Below are positions 9,473-17,868 of a DNA stretch of 64,000 nucleotides, piece by piece. Source of the stretch: Novipirellula sp052161655 (GTDB lineage: Bacteria; Planctomycetota; Planctomycetia; Pirellulales; Pirellulaceae); NCBI RefSeq assembly GCF_052161655.1, contig NZ_CP197418.1:434001-498000 (forward strand). Direction: 5' to 3'. A program made the position numbers and the translations under genes. The notes beneath the pieces were generated by a model, which worked only from the letters and a program-made list of their open reading frames with translations, was not told the DNA's origin and ran no database searches. How positions within the stretch are numbered: position 1 is the stretch's first letter; every line of letters begins with the position of its first letter.

Positions 9473-11749
9473 TTACATTTTTTTCTTGTCGCTCAGGGCC
9501 GTGTCGATCTCGGCGTCCGAAAGTTGTTCGATTTCATTTAACAAGGCTTCAAGCTCTTCGGCTGACACGTCTTGCGACACCGAGTCGTCGTTGGACTCGA
9601 TGTTGGGAGCCCCATTGTGAGACACGTTGGCATGAGCTGAGTCACGATGACTCGTCGTTTCGCTCGCTTCGGAACCAATCAATTGGTTGGCAATAAATAG
9701 GCTCAGTTGCATCACGGTCGGATGATTCCAGGCCACGATCGGTGTCAACTCGATTCCGGACCAATCTTCGGTTTCACCACTGAGTTCGACCGACGTCATC
9801 GAATCGAGTCCATAGTCGGCGAACGGTTTGTCGAGTTCGATGTTTTGCGGAGGCACTCCCGCACGAACGACAAGCCATTCAACCATCCAAGCTTCGATCA
9901 TGCGCGTCAGTGGCTCACGATCCGCTGCGGTTGGATTTTGGGGAAGTTTGGGGAGCGCAATCGGTGCTTGTTCGGACAGGAATTTTCGGTCGTAGCGATA
10001 CTTGTAGCGAATCTCGTCGGCGTCGAACATTTTGCGACAACGATGCCGCTGGACCTTACCACTGCTGGTTAGCGGCACGGTCGCCGGACGGACCAACAGC
10101 ACGTTGCGTGGATCGACCTCATGAACGTCGATCACCGCGCGACGGATCGAACGCACCCATTCTGGAAACGCGGTGTCGTCACTGTGGCGAGGTACTTCCG
10201 CAACGATCGCCAGCCCTTCACCACGGGGACCCTCGACCGAAAATGCGGCACATTGTCCTCCTTCGCTGCCGATGGTCTCGCGAACCGTTGATTCGATATC
10301 TTGAGGATACAAGTTGCGTCCGCGCAAGATGACGACATCCTTGATCCGCCCCGTGACATAAAGTTGGCCATCGTCAAAGAAGCCTAAATCTCCGGTTCGG
10401 CAAAAACCAACACGACCGTCGGCCGTTAGTGCGGCAAACCGTTGGCGGTTCTCTTCATCGCGATTCCAGTAGCCCGCGGTAACACTGGCTCCTTTAATCC
10501 AAATCTCGCCAATGGACCGTTCATCACAAACGGTCAAAGTCTGGGGATCGACAATCAATATCTCGGTTTGATCAACCGCAGAACCACAGGCTACAAGTTT
10601 TTGGAAGGCTTTGCCGCGGCCGTCGGGTTGAATGTCGACGCGGCCTTCGCTGAGCGTGTCGCGTACGACGGTTAGGAAGCGAGGTTCTGCAGGGCCGTTG
10701 CCGCCAGCGGCAAGCAGAGTCGCTTCGGCGAGTCCGTAACACGGATAAAACGAGCTCGACGAAAATTTGCTACTTGAAAAACGGTGCGCAAAATCGCTGA
10801 GCGTGCGAGGCATAATCGGTTCAGCGCCACAAAACGCGGTTCGCCAATTTGATAAATCCAATGAATCGGTTTGATCCGGCGAGATGCGATCGATGCACAA
10901 TTGGTAGGCAAAGTTAGGCGCACCGCTGATCGTTGCTTTATAGTCGCTGATCAATTGCAGCCATCGAATCGGCCGTTGCAGAAACGCTCGAGGGCTGATG
11001 AAAATCGTCGACCGGCCCATGTAAAGTGGTGTCAGCAATCCGCCGATCAATCCCATGTCGTGGAAAAACGGCAGCCAGAAAACTGCGGATTCAACTTCGC
11101 TCGGATCATCATCCATCCAAGGGATTTGAAATCCTCGCCGAATCGCTTCGAGGTTTGCCATCACATTTCGATGGCGGACCATCACTCCTTTGGGATGACT
11201 GGTACTGCCGCTTGTGTATTGCAGCAGCGCGATCGACTCTGGGTCGATCGACAAAGAATGGGGATCGATCCAAGGTCCCGGGGTGTTCATTCCTAGCGGC
11301 GGAGGAGAGGCGTCGGTTGCGATTTGCGGAATACCACGTGCCGCATCACAAAGTTTTTCAGGATCGATTCCAGCTAATGTTTCCGCGTCCCCGATGATGG
11401 CCGAAGGGTGGCAGTCACGTGCTGCCGAATCGAGTCGCTCCATCACCCGACCAGGCTTGGGGTAACAAGTCGGAACGGGGACCCAGCCGGCGACGTGAGC
11501 TCCTATGAAGCCCGCAACAAATTCGAGTCCCGGCGGAAATAGCAACAGCGCGCGAGGCTGATCCTGATCAACCTCAGGCATCCGAGCGGCAAATTCGCAA
11601 ACACGTGCCCAAAGATCGCGATAGGTCCAGCGGGTGACACCACCGTCATCGTCGATATAGGTCAACGCCTCTCGATCGCCATGTCGCTCGGCACGAATAC
11701 CGATCCACTGCGGCAAAGGGGTCGCGGTGGACGGGTCGAGTGATGACAT
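9473..11749 (-). CDS. Fatty acyl-AMP ligase (FAAL) with C-terminal acyl carrier domain
   Basis: The 758-residue protein activates a fatty acid as acyl-AMP and loads it on a carrier. The adenylate-forming domain (about 10-585) carries the P-loop motif YTSGSTSHPKG, the FAAL-typical LPFFHDMGLIGG, YGLAEATLLAAGG and, in the C-terminal subdomain, KDVVILRGRNLYPQDIE. A phosphopantetheine-binding domain follows (about 620-695) with the attachment Ser in DYGLDSMTS. The last 35 residues form an acidic helical tail (EELEALLNEIEQLSDAE) like C-terminal docking segments that hand chains to a following PKS. With the PKS only 6 bp downstream, this is a classic starter-loading enzyme for the next gene. An acyl-CoA ligase role is less likely because of the FAAL motifs and the fused carrier. 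Confidence 0.92.
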   Translation of the reverse strand: MSSLDPSTATPLPQWIGIRAERHGDREALTYIDDDGGVTRWTYRDLWARVCEFAARMPEVDQDQPRALLLFPPGLEFVAGFIGAHVAGWVPVPTCYPKPGRVMERLDSAARDCHPSAIIGDAETLAGIDPEKLCDAARGIPQIATDASPPPLGMNTPGPWIDPHSLSIDPESIALLQYTSGSTSHPKGVMVRHRNVMANLEAIRRGFQIPWMDDDPSEVESAVFWLPFFHDMGLIGGLLTPLYMGRSTIFISPRAFLQRPIRWLQLISDYKATISGAPNFAYQLCIDRISPDQTDSLDLSNWRTAFCGAEPIMPRTLSDFAHRFSSSKFSSSSFYPCYGLAEATLLAAGGNGPAEPRFLTVVRDTLSEGRVDIQPDGRGKAFQKLVACGSAVDQTEILIVDPQTLTVCDERSIGEIWIKGASVTAGYWNRDEENRQRFAALTADGRVGFCRTGDLGFFDDGQLYVTGRIKDVVILRGRNLYPQDIESTVRETIGSEGGQCAAFSVEGPRGEGLAIVAEVPRHSDDTAFPEWVRSIRRAVIDVHEVDPRNVLLVRPATVPLTSSGKVQRHRCRKMFDADEIRYKYRYDRKFLSEQAPIALPKLPQNPTAADREPLTRMIEAWMVEWLVVRAGVPPQNIELDKPFADYGLDSMTSVELSGETEDWSGIELTPIVAWNHPTVMQLSLFIANQLIGSEASETTSHRDSAHANVSHNGAPNIESNDDSVSQDVSAEELEALLNEIEQLSDAEIDTALSDKKKM

Positions 11750-12100
11750 AACAGGGTACTCTGCGTCTAACTCCGCAGTCTCTTGCTGAGAACGTGGAGG
11801 GATGGATGGGCGTCAAAGTTTTCTTGGCTTGTCCGAATAGGTCGGAACAAACATCGGTCGGAACGGTGAATGCGAGAGAATGAACTTCGGGGCAGCGACA
11901 GGTCGGAAAAAGTCGTGGGACGTCGCAGTCATAGCTGCGTCCTTTTCACGCTTTTCCCTTCACGACGGACAAGGATCACCACGCTGGAGATTCTTTGCGT
12001 GCGATCTCTGCGGTGGCCCCACTGTCACGCAACTACAGTGTACTCCAACCTAGTAGCTGCGAGGGATTTCGACAAATGCACCCTAAATTCTGCGCAAGCG
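11750..12100. promoter_or_regulatory. Intergenic region upstream of FAAL-PKS operon with GGTCGGAA direct repeats
   Basis: This 351-bp stretch has no convincing gene. The octamer GGTCGGAA occurs three times on the plus strand (11840-11847, 11856-11863, 11901-11908), 91-160 bp ahead of the FAAL start, the first two 16 bp apart. The region must hold the operon promoter, so these direct repeats are candidate regulator sites, but no regulator gene is adjacent and no core promoter could be assigned with confidence. Confidence 0.3.
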
Positions 12101-12508
12101 TTAAAACCGGTTGCGGGTCGAGAAGAGACGACGCACACCGTACGTGTTCGGAGTCGATTGCGAATTAGCCGGTACATAGCTCGGGTATGCCGGAGGAGCA
12201 TACATGAACGGAGCGACAGTAGGCTGGCCGACCACGGTTGGCGCGAGGTTCTGGGTCACTGGGGATTCGAGCGGGCGTGGCAGCACTTCGCCGCGGTAAT
12301 GCATTCGGCGAACCGTATTGCCGTAGAAATGCCCTGGGCGATAGGGACGCTGTTCAATTGGCATCGATTTGATCTCTTGCCGGTAGTCGCCTGTGGGGAT
12401 GATGATCGGCGACCAGCCTGGTTCGGCCGCGAGAACGGTCTCGCCATCGCTGCCAAAAGCCACCAGTAGTAATGTGAACATCAACACGGCACGTAGAACG
12501 TTCTTCAC
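12101..12508 (-). CDS. Small secreted protein, Pro/Tyr-rich, unknown function
   Basis: The 135-residue protein starts with a clear signal peptide (MKNVLRAVLMFTLLLVAF, cleavage probably near LAAEP at residues 26-30). The mature part is rich in Pro, Tyr and Arg, has RRMHYRGEVLPRP in the middle and a Pro/Tyr segment (APPAYPSYVP), and ends RRLFSTRNRF. I recognise no enzyme domain. Proteins of this size and composition are frequent in planctomycetes and may belong to the cell envelope. The upstream region carries a 14-bp palindrome (12565-12578). Confidence 0.7.
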   Translation of the reverse strand: MKNVLRAVLMFTLLLVAFGSDGETVLAAEPGWSPIIIPTGDYRQEIKSMPIEQRPYRPGHFYGNTVRRMHYRGEVLPRPLESPVTQNLAPTVVGQPTVAPFMYAPPAYPSYVPANSQSTPNTYGVRRLFSTRNRF

Positions 12509-12564
12509 GCTGCTTTCCTCTTTTCTGCTGTAAATGTGTATGATCTTTAGTACAGGTACGATCG

Positions 12565-12578
12565 CGTTCGAGCGAACG
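12565..12578. promoter_or_regulatory. Palindrome CGTTCG-AG-CGAACG, possible operator
   Basis: Two perfect 6-base arms with a 2-base spacer lie between two divergent genes (12508 minus, 12691 plus), 57 bp before the first and 113 bp before the second. The position suits a regulator-binding site. Its GTTC/GAAC arms vaguely recall LexA-type boxes, but the order and spacing do not match a LexA consensus I could defend, so I make no assignment. Confidence 0.25.
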
Positions 12579-12690
12579 TGCCACGCCAGCGTCCCATCTT
12601 CTCACTATTTTCGGGGTTTGCAAGGCTGGCCATCATGACTCGAATTCGCTCCGAGTCTACTAATCTAGGTTACTCCGACAGGAATAAGAG

Positions 12691-13500
12691 ATGGATAAAT
12701 CCAGCCCTTCTGGGAAAAATCCCCAGAGAGTAGGAAAATCGTCGCTCGGCGCGATCGGAATCGTCGTCCTTGTGGGGGTGTACTCCCTTGCCCAACCGGC
12801 GTTGAATGCCCGTTTCGGTTGGAATCTGCCACAGCTTCGATCGAACGATTCGGGCGAAGTCGCGGTCGTTTCCGAGGCCAATCGCGACACCAAATCGTCG
12901 GTCAGAAACGGTACGTCGGCGTCCGCTCACGAATCCACTTCGTCCTCGAAACCCGTCGATGCGGGCAAGTCGACGCAAACCAAAAACGACCGTGGTCCCC
13001 TAGCCGATCGTGTCCGTCCGCAAGAAAGCACGTCCGGAGCATCGTCGCAGGCAAACTCGGAGCAGGCAAACTCGGAGCAAGCAGACTCGGAGCAGGCAGG
13101 CGACACCGAGTTGCTGTACGGATTGTTACGCGAAGTTTCTAAGGATCGCTACATTTCGCCGGCGGGTTTGCAGTACACGCCCGGCAGCGCCGAAGGACAT
13201 CGTCTTGAACACTTGCGTCGGCACACCAAGGATGACCCCTCGCGACCGGGCAGCCACGGCGTCTTTGACGGTGACATGGAAGGAGCTCTGAAAACGATCG
13301 ATCGCGCCTACTTGAAGGCTAAGGAAGGGACGCGAACGACCAAGAGTGTCGATGATGGACGGACGATCTATACGGTCGACCTCGGTGGCCGCGTTGGATT
13401 TGTCGGGGGGCGTGACGGCGGACGCAAACGCAATCCCATGGCACGTCGCGTCCGAATCGTCTTGGAAGGCACGCGGGTAATCACGGCCTATCCGATGTAG
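12691..13500 (+). CDS. Membrane-anchored protein with C-terminal putative BECR/EndoU-like nuclease domain
   Basis: The 269-residue protein has one N-terminal membrane helix (about 21-40, IGIVVLVGVYSLAQPAL), a long Ser/Glu-rich linker (about 45-135) with a 15-bp tandem repeat coding for SEQAN/SEQAD units, and a compact C-terminal domain (about 140-269). That domain has a conserved-looking pattern: HRLEHLRRHTKDDPSRPGSH followed by GVFDGD, a helix with DRAYLKA, then strands IYTVDLG and GFVGGRDGG, and a final VRIVLEGTRVITAYPM. The His/Arg cluster and the terminal TAYP strand recall barnase-EndoU-colicin-RelE fold toxins, but this is pattern recognition, not a match. With no immunity gene nearby, an RNA-processing or structural role is equally open. 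The topology puts the domain outside the cytoplasm. Confidence 0.55.
   Translation: MDKSSPSGKNPQRVGKSSLGAIGIVVLVGVYSLAQPALNARFGWNLPQLRSNDSGEVAVVSEANRDTKSSVRNGTSASAHESTSSSKPVDAGKSTQTKNDRGPLADRVRPQESTSGASSQANSEQANSEQADSEQAGDTELLYGLLREVSKDRYISPAGLQYTPGSAEGHRLEHLRRHTKDDPSRPGSHGVFDGDMEGALKTIDRAYLKAKEGTRTTKSVDDGRTIYTVDLGGRVGFVGGRDGGRKRNPMARRVRIVLEGTRVITAYPM
13051..13095 (+). repeat. Three tandem 15-bp repeats in coding sequence
   Basis: Units GCAAACTCGGAGCAG (13051-13065), GCAAACTCGGAGCAA (13066-13080) and GCAGACTCGGAGCAG (13081-13095) differ by one or two bases. They code for repeated Ser-Glu-Gln-Ala-Asn/Asp in the flexible linker of the membrane-anchored protein at 12691-13500. Being a multiple of three, copy-number change would lengthen or shorten the linker without a frameshift. 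Confidence 0.9.
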
Positions 13501-13575
13501 TGAGTCGCGAAGAATCGCACCCGTCGGCCATTCCTCTTCCGCTTTATCCGTTCGTTTTTCGGAGAATAGACTATC

Positions 13576-13956
13576 GTGAGTCCAAGACATTCAGTTGACT
13601 ACTGTCCGATTTGTGGCGGTGGATTGTGTGGAGTTCGCATCTGTGGCTTGACCGGGAAAGCGGAGGATCCGTCAACATCCGTGTCCCAGCCTGACAGTAA
13701 AAACATCCCGCTGCCTCATGGGTTGGTGGTTTGTGACGAATGCGAGGCAATTTGGCTCGAGCCCGACTTGGCGTCGCGGCACCAATATCCCAACGCCTGC
13801 GATGCTCGCTGCCCCGTCTGTCTCGAACCGTTGTGGGGTGAACAAAGTCGCTGGGCTTCCCAAGCCGACATTGAAACGCTTGGATGGGCGGGATCTACGA
13901 ACCCCGAGCTCGATGTGCAGCCGGATCAAACGCATCCCGATTCCAGCACAACCTGA
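13576..13956 (+). CDS. Small zinc-ribbon-like protein
   Basis: Translation probably starts at GTG 13576. The 126-residue protein has three Cys pairs: CPICGGGLC near residue 10, CDEC near 53 and CPVC near 79, the layout of tandem zinc ribbons. It lacks a signal peptide and membrane helix. The last 30 residues are acidic and disordered. Such proteins may bind RNA or other proteins, but no specific function can be read from the sequence. It is followed 54 bp later by the methyltransferase-like gene on the same strand. Confidence 0.65.
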   Translation: MSPRHSVDYCPICGGGLCGVRICGLTGKAEDPSTSVSQPDSKNIPLPHGLVVCDECEAIWLEPDLASRHQYPNACDARCPVCLEPLWGEQSRWASQADIETLGWAGSTNPELDVQPDQTHPDSSTT

Positions 13957-14010
13957 CTCGAAACTCTTGGCGAGTTTCGCTACCTCCAAGAAAATATCGA
14001 AAGAACGTCC

Positions 14011-14625
14011 TTGCTAGAACGAATCGCCATTCCCTCGTCGGTTGATCGGCGAACCCTGCCCGCAGAAATTCAATTGTGGATTTCCGATGCACGGCAAAGG
14101 ATCGAAGCGTTCCAAGATCGCTGGGACCAACCGCAAATCGAGCAATTTGTGGCCGCCGATTACGAGTTGGTTTATCAATCGCTCGGTTGGGCACTTGAAT
14201 CCCAGATGCTGATTGGCAAGCGGTTTCTGGAATGGGGCTGCGGTTTTGCCGTCGTTAGTGCGCTTGCCTCGACACTCGATTTGGACGTGATTGGCATCGA
14301 AGCCGAGCAGGATCTGTTGGTCCAAGGCCGTCGTTTGGTTGACGAGTGGAAAGCGAATGTCGAACTGATTCACGGCAACTTTCTGCCCCCCGATAGCGAA
14401 TCACTTGCCGATGATCCGACGCTGCCGAGTCTGGGGCACAACGTCCCCTGTGGCTACGAGGCAATGGGATTGGAATTGGACGATTTTGCGATCGTGTATT
14501 CCTATCCTTGGCCGGGCGAGGACGATTTTCACGAGCATGTCTTCGATCGTCATGCCTGCAAAGGAGCCTTGATGATGCAATTTTGCGGACCGAATGACGT
14601 CCGTTTGTGGCGAAAACGTGGCTGA
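14011..14625 (+). CDS. Class I SAM-dependent methyltransferase-like protein
   Basis: The frame opens with TTG at 14011; no better start exists near it. The 204-residue protein carries the SAM-binding motif I as FLEWGCGFAVVSALAS (about residues 72-87) and an acidic residue at the end of the next strand (DVIGIEAE), which fit a Rossmann-fold methyltransferase. Further on, VELIHGNFLPPDSESL corresponds to the motif II/III region, and IVYSYPWPGEDDFH occupies the usual catalytic-loop position. The gene is compact and its substrate is unknown. It is in line with the upstream zinc-ribbon gene and may be cotranscribed. Confidence 0.7.
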   Translation: MLERIAIPSSVDRRTLPAEIQLWISDARQRIEAFQDRWDQPQIEQFVAADYELVYQSLGWALESQMLIGKRFLEWGCGFAVVSALASTLDLDVIGIEAEQDLLVQGRRLVDEWKANVELIHGNFLPPDSESLADDPTLPSLGHNVPCGYEAMGLELDDFAIVYSYPWPGEDDFHEHVFDRHACKGALMMQFCGPNDVRLWRKRG

Positions 14626-14820
14626 GGAAGCGACGGCTGCGATAGCAAAAAAAGTGTCGTCAATGAAGAGACAGCTCCGGCAACCGCTCTACTCGTCACA
14701 GTTTTCCTCAACTCGACCCTCCTAAATCGCCGAAACTTCATCACAAGCACTGTGATCCGCACTCGGCGGATCACGCAGCTCGTCGTGGTTGGTGGACCGC
14801 GGCAAAAAACACGGTGGGGG

Positions 14821-15738
14821 ATGACGGTGCCGGGGGAATCGATTCAACGAATCGTAGGCGGGAGATGCGCGCTCGCAGCGGCACTGATGCTGGCATGGGT
14901 GTGCTCGACAAGCACCGCATCAGCACAGGGGCTGTTGGACCGTTTTGGCATCGGCGTCGGGCATGCCGATAACGCTGAAACGGGAACCGCGTCGATCGAG
15001 CGTCGTCGTGAAGTGTTGGCTAGCTTGCCCATGCAGCGACTGACGGTGGACGCTCAGCAGCGGATCCTCTCGATCGCAAATTCGCCAACGATCTTTCGTC
15101 AATTGCCAACCCAGGCAATCGACTGTGATCGAGATCTATTCTTACTGATCGCGCGGAATCCAGAGATTTTGGTCGGGATGTGGGACGTGATGGGGGTCAC
15201 GCAAGTGACAACCAAACGCATTGCTCCGTACCAGCTCGACGCATCCGATGGCAGTGGCACCCAATGTATTGTCGATCTCGTTTACGGCGACTCAAATCTG
15301 CACATCTATGTTGCCGACGGATCTTACGATGGCAAATTGGTTGCCAGCCCGATCAAAGGTCGTGGGGTATTTGTGTTTCGCAGCACGTATGCAAAATCGG
15401 CGACCGGTGAAACCACGGTCACCGGTACATTGGATTGTTTTGTCCAGCTAGACAGTTTGAGTGCCGACCTGATCGCACGCACCTTTAGTGGTTTTATCGG
15501 CCGATCTGCGGACCACAACTTTGTCGAGACCGCTCGCTTTCTGAGCCAAATTTCTGCTGCGTCGCAGCACAATCCTCGTTCGATGATCGATCTAGCGAAC
15601 CGTTTGCCTCAAGTCCCTCGAGAGACGAAGCAGCAGTTTGTCGAGGTGATCAAGAATGTAAACCGTCGGCAAAACGAACTCGTTCATTCGCCGCGACAAC
15701 CTCGGACCGCAGCCGCACCGTCGGCGGATCACCGCTAG
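14821..15738 (+). CDS. Secreted protein of unknown function
   Basis: The frame extends upstream to GTG 14752, but ATG 14821 gives a normal signal peptide (RCALAAALMLAWVCSTSTASAQG, cleavage after about residue 38), so I prefer it (305 residues). The mature part contains a beta-rich middle region (VDLVYGDSNLHIYVADGSYD, then GVFVFRSTYAKSATGETTVTG) and a helical C-terminus with LANRLPQVPRETKQQFVEVI. I recognise no catalytic motif. It probably acts in the periplasm. Confidence 0.65.
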   Translation: MTVPGESIQRIVGGRCALAAALMLAWVCSTSTASAQGLLDRFGIGVGHADNAETGTASIERRREVLASLPMQRLTVDAQQRILSIANSPTIFRQLPTQAIDCDRDLFLLIARNPEILVGMWDVMGVTQVTTKRIAPYQLDASDGSGTQCIVDLVYGDSNLHIYVADGSYDGKLVASPIKGRGVFVFRSTYAKSATGETTVTGTLDCFVQLDSLSADLIARTFSGFIGRSADHNFVETARFLSQISAASQHNPRSMIDLANRLPQVPRETKQQFVEVIKNVNRRQNELVHSPRQPRTAAAPSADHR

Positions 15739-15793
15739 AATAGACCGTTCGTTACGAGCGTTCTTTCTCTATTGCGACGGAATCTTTTCCACG

Positions 15794-16435
15794 ATGACGA
15801 CGTTCGAGCACGCATTGCTGGGGATGAACGGAGCGTTAGCCTCCGGGCTGCATCACCGCTTCGGTTGGAAAATCGTTGCTCTCGCGAGTGTCGCAGCGAT
15901 CGCACCGGATTGGGACGGAGTGCCGATGTTGATCGACATGAGTCGGTTCGAGTCGGGGCATCGCGTTTGGGGACACAACCTGCTGGCGTGTGGCATCCTT
16001 GGATTGCTGTTGGGCACGGCGGACTACCGGTTGGATCTCAGCGGACGTATCGCCGCTTGGATGACTCGATTTGGCCCGTTGAAAGAGCTTGCCGCGTCGA
16101 TCGAGCAGCGGCAATCGTATTGCACCCGAACGTGGTGTGTATGGATCGGCGTTGCGACTGTTGCAGCACTGAGTCAAATTCCTGCAGACGCCGTGGTTTC
16201 CGGAGCCGTTGGTTTGAGCGATTGGGCGCTGAAACCCTTGTGGCCGTTCTCCGATTTTCAATTCGTTTACCCGCTGGTCCCGTGGGGCAATGTCGGAGTC
16301 ACGATCGTATTTGCCATCGCGATGATTGTCGAGTTAAAGAGGCCCCATCAGGCTCAGCAAATCGCCCTTATTACATTAGCGATCGTGATGCTCTATATCG
16401 GATTATGGGGCACATTCATTGACGTGCGGACATAA
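15794..16435 (+). CDS. YdjM/DUF457-type inner-membrane metal-dependent hydrolase
   Basis: The 213-residue protein begins MTTFEHALLGMNGALAS, with the early His and the sequence ALASVAAIAPDWDGVP, followed by GHRVWGHNLLACGILGLLLG. This pattern of an N-terminal His, a P-D-x-D motif and a G-H-R-x-x-x-H motif between membrane helices is that of the YdjM/DUF457 family of membrane-bound metal-dependent hydrolases. About four membrane segments are visible, the last at VMLYIGLWGTFI. The substrate is not known for the family in general. Confidence 0.75.
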   Translation: MTTFEHALLGMNGALASGLHHRFGWKIVALASVAAIAPDWDGVPMLIDMSRFESGHRVWGHNLLACGILGLLLGTADYRLDLSGRIAAWMTRFGPLKELAASIEQRQSYCTRTWCVWIGVATVAALSQIPADAVVSGAVGLSDWALKPLWPFSDFQFVYPLVPWGNVGVTIVFAIAMIVELKRPHQAQQIALITLAIVMLYIGLWGTFIDVRT

Positions 16436-16620
16436 GCAGAGTGCCACGCGACAAGGCAGCGACAAGGCCTCGCTGAGTCAAAATTTGAGTTTTCAATTTT
16501 AATTTCACATTGACCTGGAAGTCGCCAATTTGCTAACGGAGGGTGTTGGAATCGCCAGGACGCCACCCCCTTGGCCATACTCCCCCCTCTGACACACTCT
16601 TTTCTTGTTGGGAACTACGG

Positions 16621-17682
16621 ATGGGCACTCTTGAAATCACTCTGCCGCTACACACCAGTGTCCGCAATTTTCCAAAAAACCTTCGCTCTGGCGACCACCA
16701 AATCTTTGCCTCCAGCCGGTTCCATGAGATTTCACCCGCATCGATCGAGCGATTGCGGGGGGTCGAGGCGTTTGGCCGCGGACCGCTGCGTCACGAAGGC
16801 CGCTACTTGCAAGAGAGCTTCGTCACGCCTGCCCACGCTGAAACGTGGCGTCGTGAACGCGGGCATCTCCGTGCCGCCGCCGAACGTTTGATTCAGTCGC
16901 GTTCGGTGATCCAGTCGCCCACGATCTGGATCACTGACAATTGGAGCTGCGGCTATTATCACTGGATGTGTGATGCACTGTCACGATTGGAGATGGCGTC
17001 GCAGTCGCATGATCTGTCGGCGATGACACTGCTGTTGCCTTACAAATATCGCAAGCACACCTACATGCAGCAAAGTTTGAAACCGTTCGGACTTGGCGAA
17101 GTTCGCTTTTTGAAGCGGTTCGAGCGGGTGTTGTGCCACAATTTGATTTTGCCATCGCATGTTGCCGTTTCAGGCAACCACAGCCAACCGATCATTCAGC
17201 GGATGCACCAGCGGTTTACCGAGTATTTGGCCGAGTCATCAGCTGCGAACGACAACTCGGTCGTGAGCGAATTTGGCGACCGTGTTTTCATCAGTCGCAG
17301 CATGGCAACGCGGCGGCGTATCGCCAACGAAGAAGCGATTTTGCCAGTGCTAAAGCGACACGGATTTACCGTCTTTACCGCCGAAAAACACGATTGGCGA
17401 GTCCAGGTTCAAGTTGCCGCTGCCGCGAAATATCTTGTTTCAAATCACGGCGCGGGGCTGACCAACATGATGATGATGACGCCGCGAAGCCGAGTGCTTG
17501 AGATCCGCGACGCCGTCGATCCGACGCCGAACTGCTACTTCTCGCTCGCTTCCGCATCACGACTGGACTACTACTACGCGCTAGCCCACCGTGTGGACTC
17601 TGAGCAATGTGTGCACCATGGCGACGTGAATGTGGATCCCGAACAATTGGATGCCACGCTCGCCGAAATGGTCGCGGTTTGA
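16621..17682 (+). CDS. Glycosyltransferase family 61 (DUF563) protein
   Basis: I use ATG 16621 (353 residues); the frame extends to a TTG at 16543 but those residues look non-coding. The family signs are visible: IWITDNWSCGYYHWMCDALS (about 100-119), where the W-x-x-G-Y-x-H-W stretch marks the N-terminal half, FLKRFERVLCHNLILPSHV in the middle, RVFISRSMATRRRIANEEAI and, near the end, LVSNHGAGLTNMMMMTP, the characteristic G-A-G-x-T-N motif of GT61. The protein is cytosolic and probably adds a sugar to an exported glycan. No other glycan genes are adjacent, so the target cannot be inferred. Confidence 0.85.
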   Translation: MGTLEITLPLHTSVRNFPKNLRSGDHQIFASSRFHEISPASIERLRGVEAFGRGPLRHEGRYLQESFVTPAHAETWRRERGHLRAAAERLIQSRSVIQSPTIWITDNWSCGYYHWMCDALSRLEMASQSHDLSAMTLLLPYKYRKHTYMQQSLKPFGLGEVRFLKRFERVLCHNLILPSHVAVSGNHSQPIIQRMHQRFTEYLAESSAANDNSVVSEFGDRVFISRSMATRRRIANEEAILPVLKRHGFTVFTAEKHDWRVQVQVAAAAKYLVSNHGAGLTNMMMMTPRSRVLEIRDAVDPTPNCYFSLASASRLDYYYALAHRVDSEQCVHHGDVNVDPEQLDATLAEMVAV

Positions 17683-17868
17683 TCTGACGTTCAACTTGTA
17701 GCGTTGATTCAGAAGGATTGCTTGAGAAATCTACACGTAACGCCTTTCCGAGTCGTCCGTAGCTAACGATAATCGGAACATTCTCAAGACAAGACGAACG
17801 TTTCGGCAATTCGGTTATCTGCTGATCGATTCGTTTTCTATTCCTTTCTAAATCGCATTACGATTTTC

